Assembly (NCBI GenBank): GCA_030407085.1
Contig: CM059587.1
Location: 76,869,001 to 76,933,000 of the forward strand
From: Trichopria drosophilae
Taxonomy: Eukaryota > Arthropoda > Insecta > Hymenoptera > Diapriidae
Direction of reading: 5' to 3'
Length of the DNA: 64,000 nucleotides
Below are positions 51,801 through 62,777 of this stretch, piece after piece (the stretch's first letter is position 1; every line of letters starts with the position of its first letter). Below the pieces are notes generated by a model. That model was not told the DNA's origin and ran no database searches. It saw nothing but the letters and a program-made list of their open reading frames with translations. The translations under genes were made by a program, and so were the position numbers.

Positions 51801-54800
51801 CCGGAACATTCTTACTACACTCCTTTTTACCATATGGTGTTGCGGATGAGCACCTAAGCTCTTGCACACCACATACGGCGCTAGTGCGCACCTGCATGTA
51901 CATATATATATGTACATAATTGCATATATGATTTTCATATTATTGAAATTATCTGCATTAAGTTTATCTATTTTTATTTAACTTTATGTATTGTTATCAA
52001 TTGTAAGAGTTATATGTATGGAAATATGTGTGTGCAATAAATATTCATTCATTCATTCATTCATTCATTCAAAAGAGTTTTGCTGATTAAAAATGCTAAG
52101 ACAAAATTTAGCAGGAATTTAATAACAGGATCTGTGGGAAATCCCAAAAAATTATGGAACGTAATAACAAAGGTAATCAATGGAGAGAAAAACAAAGATA
52201 ACATTAAATCGATCTTAACTCCAAATGGGGAATTAGCTACTGATAGTAAAAAAATATCTGAAATCTTAAATAAATTTTATGTTAACGATGGACCAAGCCT
52301 AGCCACAAAAATTATTAAGGATCAGTCTGCCAGAAATGATATTAAAGTCAACAAGGACTCCATGTTCCTGTTGCCTGCTGATAACTATGAAATAATAAAC
52401 ATCATAAGTCATCTTAATGATAAAAAAGCAACTGGAGCTGATGGCGTATCTGCAAAAATATTAAAAGCTTGCTCTAAATATTTAAGTTATCTGATTGTTT
52501 ATATCATTAACCTAGCTTTTGCCACCGGTACCTTTCCAGACCTACTCAAAGAAGCACTGGTGATACCTGTGTATAAGACAGGAGACAAAAAATTGCCCGA
52601 AAGCTATCGACCTATTTCCATATTAACTTCCTTATCAAAAATATTTGAAATATGCCTCAAAAATAGATTATTGCTTTTTCTTAACAAACAAGATTTAATT
52701 AATAAAAAACAATTCTGATTCCGAAGTGGGATGTCAAGAAATCACGCGATTGCAGCTTTAACCAACGAAATTTATATGGTACTCGACGAAAGTAAAAACT
52801 GTAATTCTCCACAATTTAAAATGTAGGAAAGCTCCTGGATTTGATCTTATTACTGGAACAATCCTTAAGAAATTACCAGATCATGTCTGACTTACTAACA
52901 TCGAGTAACATCCAAAGAAGCTACAGAAACACATGCAACTTGTAGAAAGCTGGTTAAAAAAATGGAGAATCAAAGTGAATGAAGCTAAGTCAAGCCAAGT
53001 TACATTTACAATGCGCAAGGACACATGTCCCCCAATAATATTAAATAATCAAGTACTGCCCATGCAGACGAAGTGAAATATCTTGGAATCCACCTTGACA
53101 GACGATTAACATGGAAAAAGCATTTATGGACCAAAAGGAAGCAACTTGGATTAAAGCTGCGCAATTTGTACTGGATGTTGCAAAGGAAATCCCAACTATC
53201 ACTAGAAAGTAAGCTGTTAATACACAAGAGTATAGTAAAACCAATTTGGACTTATGGAATCCAGCTCTGGGGGACAGCCAGAAACTCTAACATTGAAATC
53301 ATACAACGATTCCAGTCAAAAATATTAAGAATTATTGTGCAAGCCCCTTGGTATGTGCCAAATGAAGTGATACATTGTGATCTGAATGTAAAGACAGTGA
53401 AAGAAAAAGTAAAAAGTTTTAGTGTCAAGTACCAAGAAAGATTAAAAAGACATTCAAATATTCTGGCTACAAACTTGCTGGAAACAAGAGACCAGACCAG
53501 AAGATTGAAAAAAATTCAAACCATTAGACCTGTCCAACAGGGTTTAATAAAATTAAAAATGTTTATAAAATTTAATTAGTATCACAATATGTAATTAATA
53601 ATGTAAGATATTTAATAGCAGAGCTATTAGAATAGAATTGATTTACTTATTATTCCTTAGAATAGATTGTAAATACAAATGGGGTTAAAGAAAAAGAAAA
53701 AAGTTAAAATAGAGTTAAATAAAGAATAATAGATAGCTTTTAACCCATTAAGGCCTAAACGGACACATTTTGAGCATCAGTTTAAACGTCGATAATTTGC
53801 ATATAAAAACCTTTGGAAAAATTTTACTCCCACTATTTCATACACTTTTTGGTCTTTAAAAATTCATTTAAAAAATCTGAAAAAATTTGGGAAGGTTCTT
53901 TAAACAATTCTAAGGCATTTTTATTCTTAGCAGATTTTCACTAAAGTCGATATTTTCCAAGGAAATAAATTGAATTGAATTGTTAGTCTTAAAATTTAGA
54001 AAAGTTTAATAATTTATTTCCTTAAAAAATATGGAATTTAGAGAAAATCTGCTAAGAATAAAAATGTCTTAAAATTGGTTAAAGAACCTTCTTAAATTTT
54101 TTTCAGATTTTTTAAACGACTTTTTTAAAAATTTCGATTTTTTGAATTTTCAAAAAACCAAAAAGTGTATCAATACACTGTGATAAAATTTGGGAAGATT
54201 CTTTAACCAATTCTAAGAAATTTTTGTTGTTAGCAAATTTTCTCTAAAGTCTATAGTTTGCAAGAAAAAAATTTGTAAAGTTTTAACAAGATTTCTGAGC
54301 TTCTAGGCGCCATTTTGGAAGTCGCCATCTTGAAATTCAAATTAGGACACGGTACGTTTTAATTCTAAGGGTCCATGGACGCGATATTTTCACCTTAGAC
54401 CTAGTGAAAGTGATGTTAGAATGAAAAATAAATTTTAAAAAACCATGTTTTTTTTACAAAAAAACGTGTATAACTTTTTTGCTATTCATTTTATCGAAAT
54501 TTTATTGAAAGATTTTGAAAGAGCATACAATTTTACGTCAGAAATAGTGGGAGTAACATTTTCTAAATGCTTTTCTATGTAAATTATCGACGTTTAAACT
54601 GATGCTCAAAATGTGTCCGTTTAGGCCTTAATGGGTTAAATGTTTAAAAAAAAAAAATATTCTATTTATATATAAGAAACGGAATGGTTAAAGGTAGTTC
54701 ATCAAAGACACATGTCACAAAAATCAAAGTTAAAGAGAATATAACTTCCAAAAAATATAGAATAGCTTCTGAATTTAACAAATACTTTTCTCGAGTCGGT

Positions 54801-57800
54801 GCAGACCTAGCATCCAAATTTAGATCTAAACCGGGAACTACATCCAAAAAATTAATTAAGGATTCAATGGTGCTTTTTGAGACAACTGTAAATGAAACAA
54901 GCAACTATATGAAATGTCTTAAAACAAATAAATCTCCTGGTCATGATAAAATAGCACCTATAATTTATAAGAAATATTCTGAAATTCTGGCAGGTCCGGT
55001 GTCATACATTATTAATCTTGCGTTTTCAACTTCAATATGTCCTGATCATTTTAAATACTCGATAATAATTCCTATACACAAAGGAGGTGACACAACGAGA
55101 ATAGAAAACTATAGACCTATATCTCTGTTGCCAATAATTTCGAAAATCTTTGAAATAACTTTAAAAAATAGGATTTTTAGATTTTTATCACTACACAAGA
55201 TATTATACAAAAAACAATATGGATTTATTCCTGGGAGATCTACGGAAATGGCAATTGCAGAACTAGCTAGAAATGTATACTTAGCTCTTGAATCTGGGGA
55301 ACCGTGTTTAGCAATATTAATTGATTTGACCAAAGCATTTGATACTTTAGACCATAAATTATTAATTCAAAAATTATATAATATTGGTATAAGAGGTGAT
55401 ATATTGCAATCAATTGAAAATTATTTGTCGTCCAGATACCATAGTACAAAGATAGGAGAATCAATTAGCGAGAGACGTTTAATAACTCGCGGAGTACCTC
55501 AAGGATTGATATTGGGGCCGTTATTATTTCTAATTTATATTAACGATCTATTTGAGGAGGTAAATGAAGAACTATTAGCTTTTGCAGATGATACTGGCGT
55601 TTTTGTGAAGAGAAAGTCGTGGAGTGAGCTGTCATTTGCGGCATCTGTTATATTTGATAAAATGTGTTCATGGTTTGCTGATAATTACTTGACAGTTAAT
55701 ATGGATAAGACGGTGGTTTTACCCTTCGGATGCTACCACGATAGTGTACCAAACAATTTCTGTGTTAAAATTCATAATAAGAACTCGAATTGTCTAAATG
55801 TAATGAACTGCATATGTCCATCAATACGTCGTGTACAGCACGCAAGATATCTTGGGCTGGAATTTGATTCTCGGATGAAATGGGATCATCACACGAATGT
55901 AGTATTAAATAAACTTCGATATTTAACTTATGCGATAGTCTCAATGAAAAAAATTCTAACCCACGAACAAATTTTAACTACATATCACGCACTTTTTTCG
56001 ACTGTACTTCATTATGGCATAATCGCATGGGGAGGGTTATATAATAGGCATCTAATTAAATTAGAACTTCTACAGAAAAGACTATTGAAGAAAATATTAG
56101 GTAAAAATATATTATACCCTACGGAGAAGATCTATGCAGACCTCGGAATATTGGACATAAGACAAAGATTTGCACAAACATCTCTTACTTATGCGATACA
56201 GAATTCACTATTGACTTTTAACAATAGCAGTACAATTACAAGGAACAGTGCTAACAGATCAGCAATCGTGCCTAGCAGAATGAAAACTGTATCGAGACAA
56301 TGTTTTGACTACGTTGCTGCAAAGTTATACAACATGTTCTTAATAAACACTCCGTATCCCAAGTTCGGACTATTCTTATTTGTTAAACGGATGATACAGC
56401 GAACACTGAGGGAAACAATCAGGGAGATGATATAATGCGATCACAACAAATACAGTGATTATGTAAATAGATGTGTGGAGAGGCCATTATGGCAATAAAT
56501 GCTCGCAGACAAGCTTAAAGCCTTGTGAGCGATTATTATTATTATAAGTTAGCAGAAATATTTATGTGATATATATGAAATATTATGTACATACACTTAT
56601 TTAATTAATAAAATTCTATTCTATTCTAAAAATTCTATTCTATAATATATATTTTCCATGGATAAGGAGCAAGGTCCTCGTGTAGATTTATTTTTACATT
56701 ATGTATTCATTAAACTATATAAAAAAATTGTATTTTAGTTGTAACATATGCATGAAATAAAGTTATTATTATTTATTATAAATAAATTAATAGTTAAGAA
56801 ATTTATATTGTACGATTTAATAAATTTTGGAAGATTAGTTTTGATTTTGATAATTAAATATAAAATAAATAAAAGAGGTCCAAGTATAGTTCCCTAAAAA
56901 ACACCATAATCTACATTTTCTACTCGCATAGGAACCAATTAAATTAAAATTAAATTAATATTATATTATTTAAAATACAAATACAAATCTTAAAAAACTT
57001 ACCGGTTTGAACAGAGCAACATGATCAGGAGTGAGGATCTTCGCCAACAATTTCAAACTGATCAAAGCAGTTTGCTGAATAACTTCAAGTTCCGGATTGA
57101 CAAACTTCGTTGGACCGTCCAAAACATTCAGTATCGGTTCAATAAGCAGAACCAAATCTTCATAATCTTGTTCTCCAAACTTTCTTTGTTGCAATCGAGC
57201 ATTCAACAATTCCAACGCCTTTCTTCGTACTGTCAAAAGCTCGTGTCGTAACAACCGTGTTATACTTGCGATGAATACATGATTCAACAACAAATTATTA
57301 ACAAGATCCAAGACATCGTAAACGTTGTGCAACAAAACTTTCCAATATTTCCCTTTCGGTTTGCCTTGGTGAACATCCGCACACTTAGAAATGCTTTGAA
57401 TCAACAAAACCAATTCGACGATCAACTTATCGTACCAAATTCTCAGTGTGCCGACTTCTTCCTCTCCGAGTTCGGCGACACGATTAATAAAGTCTGGAGA
57501 AGACAATAATCCGCTCAAAAACTGTATAACCGTGTATTTATAGTGTCGCAATTGTTTCGGAGAGTTACGAGCCACATCGAATATGTGGCTTTCCGCAAAT
57601 TCTATTTTCTGATCTTCTTCGATATCCACCGGAAGTATTCGTAAGAAACCGACTAATTTCACGCACATTTGTAAAAGTTTCAACAACGAAAATTCTTGCG
57701 ATATTAAAAGAGCAAATTCCAGTCTCTGCGATGGCAGTTTTTGATTAGGTGCTTCGATACTCCTCGACAGTACGTGACTTTCAAAACTTAGTAAATAAAA

Positions 57801-60800
57801 TAAGTGAAGATAATTTTCCATCAACTGCAACAACTTTGTGAATAATGGTATTCTTCGATGTTCTGGGATATCCGGAAGGGAGGTTACAAACAGACGCAGA
57901 ACTTCGCAGGCGTGCTTTTCGTTCTTTGCAGTATTAATAATCGGGACTACAGTTTCGATAGTCTTTGAAATAATTTGTATCGAATATGCATCATCCTGTC
58001 GCAGGACCGAACTTCCCATAAATGTAAATATCGGCATGACGTTGTGCAATGCACCTTGAATATCTGCTACCTTAAACAATTCTACCAGCACCAACAAAGC
58101 GTGATGATGTGTCTGCGGATTATGCGAAGTTCTAATGCACAAAGCGATTAAATCGACATAAAGATGTGCATCTTTAATAACCAAACCTTTGTTATTCACC
58201 AAATGATGAATTGTCGAAAGGATCAATTGATTCGTATACTCGACAGGATCTTGAACCTCGAAGTTCAGGCAAGTTCGCAGCAGATTGAATAACGGAGCAA
58301 TCAACAATTGATCGTTACAAATATTGTATGCGTTCTGCACAAATTCTAAGGTCGTAACACCTCGTCGCCATTGTCGGCTATTAATCATTTCTGGACTAAG
58401 CGTCGATCTGCTTCTGCGTTTACTTTTCGTCTCTTTCGGTTTCACCTCAGGAATGTTTGTCATATTTTTAATTATTTCTGCGACAAACTTAACGTCGAAT
58501 TCGATCTTCTTCACTACTCGGGTAGCCGGAGTTACCAGAGCATCGATCTCGCAGTCTGTCACCACATCGACCAATTTTCCAAAAATATCTCTTTGAAGTT
58601 GTTCGGAAATTTGTCCGATGTTGGCGAAGAAACTTTCGTTTATCAATTTTATGGCGATGGAGCTAATAAATTGCGAACCAGTCTTCGTCGTTATTTGAGT
58701 TTTGTAATCTGTGATACAATCTAAGAAAAACCGAAGAGTTTTTTCATTTCTCAATGCTGCGACAGTGCTGCTGTCGAATCGTTGCAAAATATTCTTTAGT
58801 GCGCTGCCGGCATAAACTTTGTCGTCTTTCTTAACCTTTTCGAGGAGTTCCAACCCGAACGGAATCAATCGATTTAAAATTTCTGTCCCATTTACGAGTC
58901 CTAAAAGTTCCAACATTTGAGCTCCTGAATGTATCGGAATTTTTTTACTTGTGATCGCATCGAACAGCATATTTCTGGCTTCGGCCATTTTATTTCGCAG
59001 TTCGGAATTCAATTCTTGATTTACGTCTGGATCGGGGGATAACAGATGATACAAATACATTTGCAATTGATCCCCATCGGTCGTAATTTCACAATCTCGT
59101 TTGCTCAATTCTCGAATCAACATTGCGAAACCATCCGATTTATCAAAGTTTCCCTCAAGTTTCTGGAAGATCCTCGCTGCGATATCTCTGCACGCATTCT
59201 CTTCCGAGCCGTACGCAAGTAAAAGATTCGATGTAAAAACCACATCGTTGCAAACCCAATTTACGGCTGTGCAATTATCGAAGAGTTTTAGACAAATGCT
59301 TAAGGCGTGGACCGCAGTTTGATTGGAAACCGGTTCAACGAATAGCTGCGACATGAAAGTAATTGTGTTTTCGACATTAGAGAAGTGACGTTGAAAAAAT
59401 ATTTTTAAACACCACTCGTAATGCGATCGCCAATCATCCTGATTGACATGAGGAATTTCCGGGTTTAATCCCTTAAAAAGAACCTCCAGTAACCGCAGGA
59501 CTAAATTACTTCGATGGGGATCATCCTCAAAGTCGAATGTTGCATCAACATTCAGATTCAATCGCCTATGAACCATTTCCAAAACATAAGTGTTTACCTG
59601 CAACGGCAAGATTCCTGCCGATGCAAAATTTAATGCGGCCAAAATCTTGTCTGCGTTTAAATGTGTCGTGTCTTTCATCGGCTGAACATTTGGATACCGT
59701 TCGACCATTGCAGCAGCCATCTCTATCGCTTCGGTAGCAACTTGCGGTGACAAAGTTCCGACTGGTACTCGACAAACCGAACCCAGAATTATCATATTGA
59801 AGAACATCGATCCAGCATCGCCATGGACCATTTGTTGTTTCATCGCTGACAAAATGCTTTGCGTACAAGGCAACAATTCTGGTTTTAAAATGTTATGGAA
59901 GGCGACGGATCTTAAAGTGTCCGCGCTCTTCTGTAAACTTTGAATTTCTTCGTTGACTTTCTGCATATAAGCGTTTCGCTTAGCGAAATCAGATTTTAAA
60001 ACCTGTAGAGCGATGTCAACATCTTCTTCTTTGCTGGGAAACAAATATGGGACTGCAACAAGGAAGACGTTTGTGTCGTCGCTTTCATCGCAGAGATCCA
60101 AAAGAATTTCCAACGCTGGTTTTGCGAGTACCATTCGACCTTCGATGTAACAAGTCGAAACGAGAATCATCAGTTCGTCTACTAAAGTGTCAGCGGAAAA
60201 CATGCTGCGTAACAAGTTTTTAGGCAGCGACAACAATGTGAAGACGACTCGAACATCATCGTCTGCGAATCTTGCTCGTAATGCTTCTTTAACCATTTCT
60301 TTCAAGTTTTCTGCGACTGACATTTGACCTTCGCCCAAAGCTTTTAGCGCAAGGATGCGCTGTTCAGGATTGTAGTGGTTCAGCGATGTTAAAATGTCCA
60401 ACGATTCTTCTGCTTCTCGAGCCTCCGAGTACCAAGTCATTAAAAATTGTAAAATTTGCTTAGACTTTGTTTCGTTTTGATTGTCGATTAGATTCTTTAA
60501 GAATTCATCGAAAACTACTGGATATCTTCGTTCTAGCGCACAGTACAGATCGATTAAGAATTCTCTGGATTCGATAGAATTTTGTTTCGACACAACTTCG
60601 TCCGTTAATGTGTTTTTAAGTATCGCATTAACCTCTTGATGTTCTAACGGAATTTTTGTGAAGATATCGTTGACTAATTGTCGAATAGGTTCGACTTCGG
60701 GATTGTTAATAATGAATCGCATCGCAGTTTTAAGTAACGCTACTATGAATTTTGTTATTTTCATTCCGGATTTTATTTTTAATACTTTTTCGACAAACCA

Positions 60801-61895
60801 AGAAATCGACGAGAGTTTACGCATTACGCTTTCAGGAACTTCTTTCACTCGATTGAAAGGATTTTCGTACAAGAATAAAAGAAGACGGATAACTTCTTCC
60901 TGCATTGTTGGACGTTTTAAACACTTCAAAATTAAGAATTCCATCGTTTCTTCTCGCAGTTCGACTTTCCTTACGAGGTAAGCAAGTATCATGTATGCGC
61001 TAGCTGCGAAATCAGTCGTGGAACTTGACAAACCTTTCGTCAATGCTGGTAGGATGTGATTGACTTGTATTTCGGAAATATTTATCGTTCTGTCAATACA
61101 ACCTGTTAGGGCGGTAACGAAAAAGGAATAGAGAGTAGATAAATTACTCGCTTGATCGCCGTAAGTTTTTGTGGCAGCGATGACATGTTCGCAAACAAGT
61201 TTTAACAGTCCGTTATCGGTAGAAATGCGACTTACTAAAGTTAAGGACGATAACGGAACTCCAATTTTTTGGAGAGGTTCTAACCAATTCCATTTGTCAC
61301 TGGCGGAGGAAACGTCTACTAATTGTAAAGCACTGAAAGGATTTTTAATTAGTATTTAATTATTGGAGGTTATGTAAAGAAACTTACCGAACAAACATTC
61401 GAGTCTCGTGATATGGAAGAATTAGTAATAGAAAAGCGTCTTTGTTGAACTGATGAATGTGAAATCTTCGAATTAACCATTCAAGGGCTTTGTGTGCGGT
61501 ATTTAGTAAAAAGTACGGAGATAAAAGGACTAAAAATTCTTCTATAGTAGTATTCAGTCTTTCGTTGAACGATGCATCTTGGACTGACCTTTCTAACCTC
61601 AAAGAATTCGACGAAAATAAACTTTCTTCAAATTCTTCAAAGAGCGGACATAGTTTTATAAGTTCCTGCAAACCATTTTGACCTGTAAAAACAAAATTTT
61701 AGTTTAGTTTCGATAAATTTGGGATGTTTAAGGTAGAAAAGAGGATAATTTACCTATATTAAGAATAGTTTCTCTATCGACATTTGCAGCTTCTTTTGTA
61801 TCAAACAATAAACTCGGCTTTCGTTTGCTTTGTATAAGCAATGCAGCCTGAGGTGTTTGAAGCCTTTTTAACTGTTCGGCAAGAGAGGTAGTCAT
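48829..61895 (-). CDS. HEATR1: HEAT repeat-containing protein 1 (UTP10/BAP28)
   Basis: Seven coding exons: 61754-61895, 61388-61682, 57003-61332, 50078-50395, 49572-50023, 49066-49513, 48829-48999; 6156 nt, 2051 residues (human 2144). All introns are GT-AG and phases fit. The N-terminus MTTSLAEQLKRLQTPQ, then SLLFDTKEAA and LPYHETRMFVR, matches the start of HEATR1; later come SHNPQTHHHALL and TFMGSSVLRQDDAYS, and the C-terminus PETVPFLAELLEDE...LGEPLQKYF matches the BP28CT region. The protein is alpha-helical HEAT repeat throughout. Known role: nucleolar U3 snoRNP/t-UTP component needed for rDNA transcription and 18S pre-rRNA processing. The third exon alone covers about residues 146-1589. 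A 5' UTR intron is likely: an acceptor lies 7 bases before the ATG and a CA|GTGAGT donor at 62236. The intron 50396-57002 is a retroelement nest. Confidence 0.97.
50496..50697 (+). pseudogene. RT relic X in HEATR1 intron
   Basis: Plus-strand translation reads MAFADDANLPR, stop, then KNWTNLIIKTNLPKLINWYN and INFLTINVSKTTFLTF: the FADD catalytic box and the following W..N.L.IN..KT pattern of non-LTR reverse transcriptases. About 65 codons with one internal stop. The stretch 50557-50612 recurs inverted and nearly identical at 56789-56845. Confidence 0.7.
50705..52071 (+). pseudogene. CR1-like element A: 3' half of RT ORF plus tail
   Basis: Opens within the RT (QSYLSDRQQVVKIG), continues through the box GVPQGTILGPTLFNIYINDL and FADDTVIIY, and after a single-base deletion near 51279 (TATGG-ATAATCGC, judged against the paralogue at 54657) continues as IIAWGGAYENAIKRIQNLQ to a stop at 51704-51706. 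The 3' UTR ends in (ATTC)7 at 52041-52071. The first half of the RT, including the first catalytic Asp, is missing. Closest relative in the window is 54657-56645. Confidence 0.85.
52072..52802 (+). pseudogene. CR1-like element B: 5' half of RT ORF
   Basis: Begins abruptly after the (ATTC)n tail of A, in the middle of an ORF (FKRVLLIKNAKTKFSRN). Reads through KKATGADGVSAKILKAC, LVIPVYKTGDKKLPESYRPI and SILTSLSKIFE, hits an in-frame TGA at 52717-52719 where the paralogue has Gly (QYGFIPGRS), then continues FRSGMSRNHAIAALTNEIY to about 52801. It stops just before the first catalytic Asp box. A and B together would cover one element except for about 45-50 codons. Confidence 0.8.
52803..53735 (+). 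pseudogene. Jockey-like non-LTR relic with internal deletion
   Basis: Starts NLKCRKAPGFDLITGTILKK, then jumps after stops to WLKKWRIKVNEAKSSQVTFT (RT thumb region), so the catalytic core is deleted. After a frame change at about 53075 it is open to 53579: VKYLGIHLDRRLTWKKHLW, LIHKSIVKPIWTYGIQLWG, IIQRFQSKILRIIVQAPWYV, PNEVIHCDL. These are the hallmark C-terminal blocks of Jockey-clade pol. A short A-rich 3' end with AATAAAG follows to about 53735. Different clade from its neighbours A, B and D. Confidence 0.85.
53744..54635. mobile_element. piggyBac-type fold-back MITE (0.9 kb)
   Basis: Perfect TTAA flanks (53740-53743 and 54636-54639) and inverted ends CCCATTAAGGCCTAAACGGA / its complement, continuing as CACATTTTGAGCATCAG and TTTAAACGTCGATAATTTGC or its complement. 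Internal arms repeat GCTAAGAATAAAAATGTCTT and AATTGGTTAAAGAACC-like blocks. The TTAA site and CCC ends place it with piggyBac-type non-autonomous elements. The same ends occur at 13856-14877. No transposase. It sits exactly between the Jockey relic and element D. Confidence 0.85.
54657..56645 (+). mobile_element. 5'-truncated CR1-like non-LTR retrotransposon D
   Basis: Runs from a 5' truncation point just after an A-rich stretch to a microsatellite tail (ATTCT)n at about 56606-56645. It contains an uninterrupted RT reading frame (54684-56435) but no endonuclease domain. Orientation is opposite to HEATR1. Compared with A and B it is little decayed. Confidence 0.85.
54684..56435 (+). CDS. Reverse transcriptase ORF of CR1-like element D
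   Basis: 583 codons from the first ATG, open further upstream to the truncation point, so the true N-terminus (endonuclease and linker) is absent. In order: KSPGHDKIAPIIYKKY (about 83-98), ENYRPISLLPIISKIFE (141-157), YGFIPGRS, ILIDLTKAFDTLDH (catalytic Asp 214), RGVPQGLILGPLLFLIYIND (269-288), LLAFADDTGVF (catalytic Asp pair 302-303), then the thumb and C-terminal region with YLGLEFDSRMKWDHH and YGIIAWGG. All RT catalytic residues are present. The pattern fits the CR1/L2-type group rather than Jockey; exact clade not determined. Without an endonuclease or promoter it is expected to be dead as an element, and it is antisense within HEATR1. Confidence 0.9.
   Translation: MVKGSSSKTHVTKIKVKENITSKKYRIASEFNKYFSRVGADLASKFRSKPGTTSKKLIKDSMVLFETTVNETSNYMKCLKTNKSPGHDKIAPIIYKKYSEILAGPVSYIINLAFSTSICPDHFKYSIIIPIHKGGDTTRIENYRPISLLPIISKIFEITLKNRIFRFLSLHKILYKKQYGFIPGRSTEMAIAELARNVYLALESGEPCLAILIDLTKAFDTLDHKLLIQKLYNIGIRGDILQSIENYLSSRYHSTKIGESISERRLITRGVPQGLILGPLLFLIYINDLFEEVNEELLAFADDTGVFVKRKSWSELSFAASVIFDKMCSWFADNYLTVNMDKTVVLPFGCYHDSVPNNFCVKIHNKNSNCLNVMNCICPSIRRVQHARYLGLEFDSRMKWDHHTNVVLNKLRYLTYAIVSMKKILTHEQILTTYHALFSTVLHYGIIAWGGLYNRHLIKLELLQKRLLKKILGKNILYPTEKIYADLGILDIRQRFAQTSLTYAIQNSLLTFNNSSTITRNSANRSAIVPSRMKTVSRQCFDYVAAKLYNMFLINTPYPKFGLFLFVKRMIQRTLRETIREMI
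56784..56935 (-). pseudogene. RT relic X' in HEATR1 intron, inverted relative of X
   Basis: Minus-strand translation reads VDYGVF, stop, GTILGPLLFILY (the VPQG box region), then IIKIKTNLPKFIKSYNINF and LTIN. The latter part corresponds to relic X at 50496-50697. X lies on the plus strand, X' on the minus strand, and they bracket all the other retroelements of the intron. Confidence 0.65.
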
Positions 61896-62777
61896 TTTTT
61901 ATCTGTAAAAATAAATTTAAAATGTTAACCCTTACATAATCTAAATACAACTAACATTTTTAATATTTGTTTTTAACAATTGTAAACAAAAAAATAAACA
62001 TTTTTAATCAATTTTCATTATGTAGGATCATACAAAAAATAATTGCGAAATATTAGTTAATTCTTATGTTACAAGTCACAAATAAATTTCACGTATGTAT
62101 ATATAAACAAATTAAAAATATTCTGTAACATAACCTAAAAATGAAACTTTTAAACAACGTAAAACATTAAAAATAGAAAGAAGTTAGTTGAGATAAGTAC
62201 GTTAGAAAATATTATGGAATTTTTATTTTTACTCACTGTGTAATTAGGCAAAGCGTACTTATTTCAGGTATTATTCAGCATTTGATTTTTGCTGCAGCAA
62301 GGCCACGAGGGAACCATTGGTAAAACACATGTATGCACTTTTACCCTAGATTCCCTAGATTACTTGTTCAAATACTGCATAGTAATTTTACCGATCGCCG
62401 TAAGTTACCAAAACTTAATAAAACTGTGACGACACCCTTAGGAGAAACGTACATGGTGACAAAATGATATTTGTCCAAATCCCAAATAATTTTTTTATGT
62501 CAATTTTCAATAAATTTGAATTACCTAGTATTTTAAATTAAAAATAGATTCAAAATAAATTGTCAACAATATAGACGAGTGGCATATAAGGGTATATCCA
62601 CAGAACTTTTAACTTTACGCTTTAAGAAAAACATTTTTTTTTTCTGTGGCACACATTTAAAATCAACCCGAGGCCACTCCTAAACATATAAAATGTAGAA
62701 AAAACGACACGTTACGACTTTTAAAGGATTGTTCCAGCGCATTCAGGTAAAACGAGACCTAAAATTATATCTTCGAA
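61896..62777. other. 5' flank and probable 5' UTR intron of HEATR1
   Basis: A polypyrimidine-AG acceptor ends at 61903 and a CA|GTGAGT donor on the minus strand lies at 62236, suggesting a 333-bp UTR intron and a transcription start near or beyond 62260. No TATA box seen, as expected for a housekeeping ribosome-biogenesis gene. No gene on the plus strand. Confidence 0.45.

Noticed and set aside
57021..61359. Several plus-strand open frames of 60-117 codons opposite HEATR1
   Set aside because: Antisense shadows of the long HEATR1 exon; the minus-strand frame is conserved and continuous.
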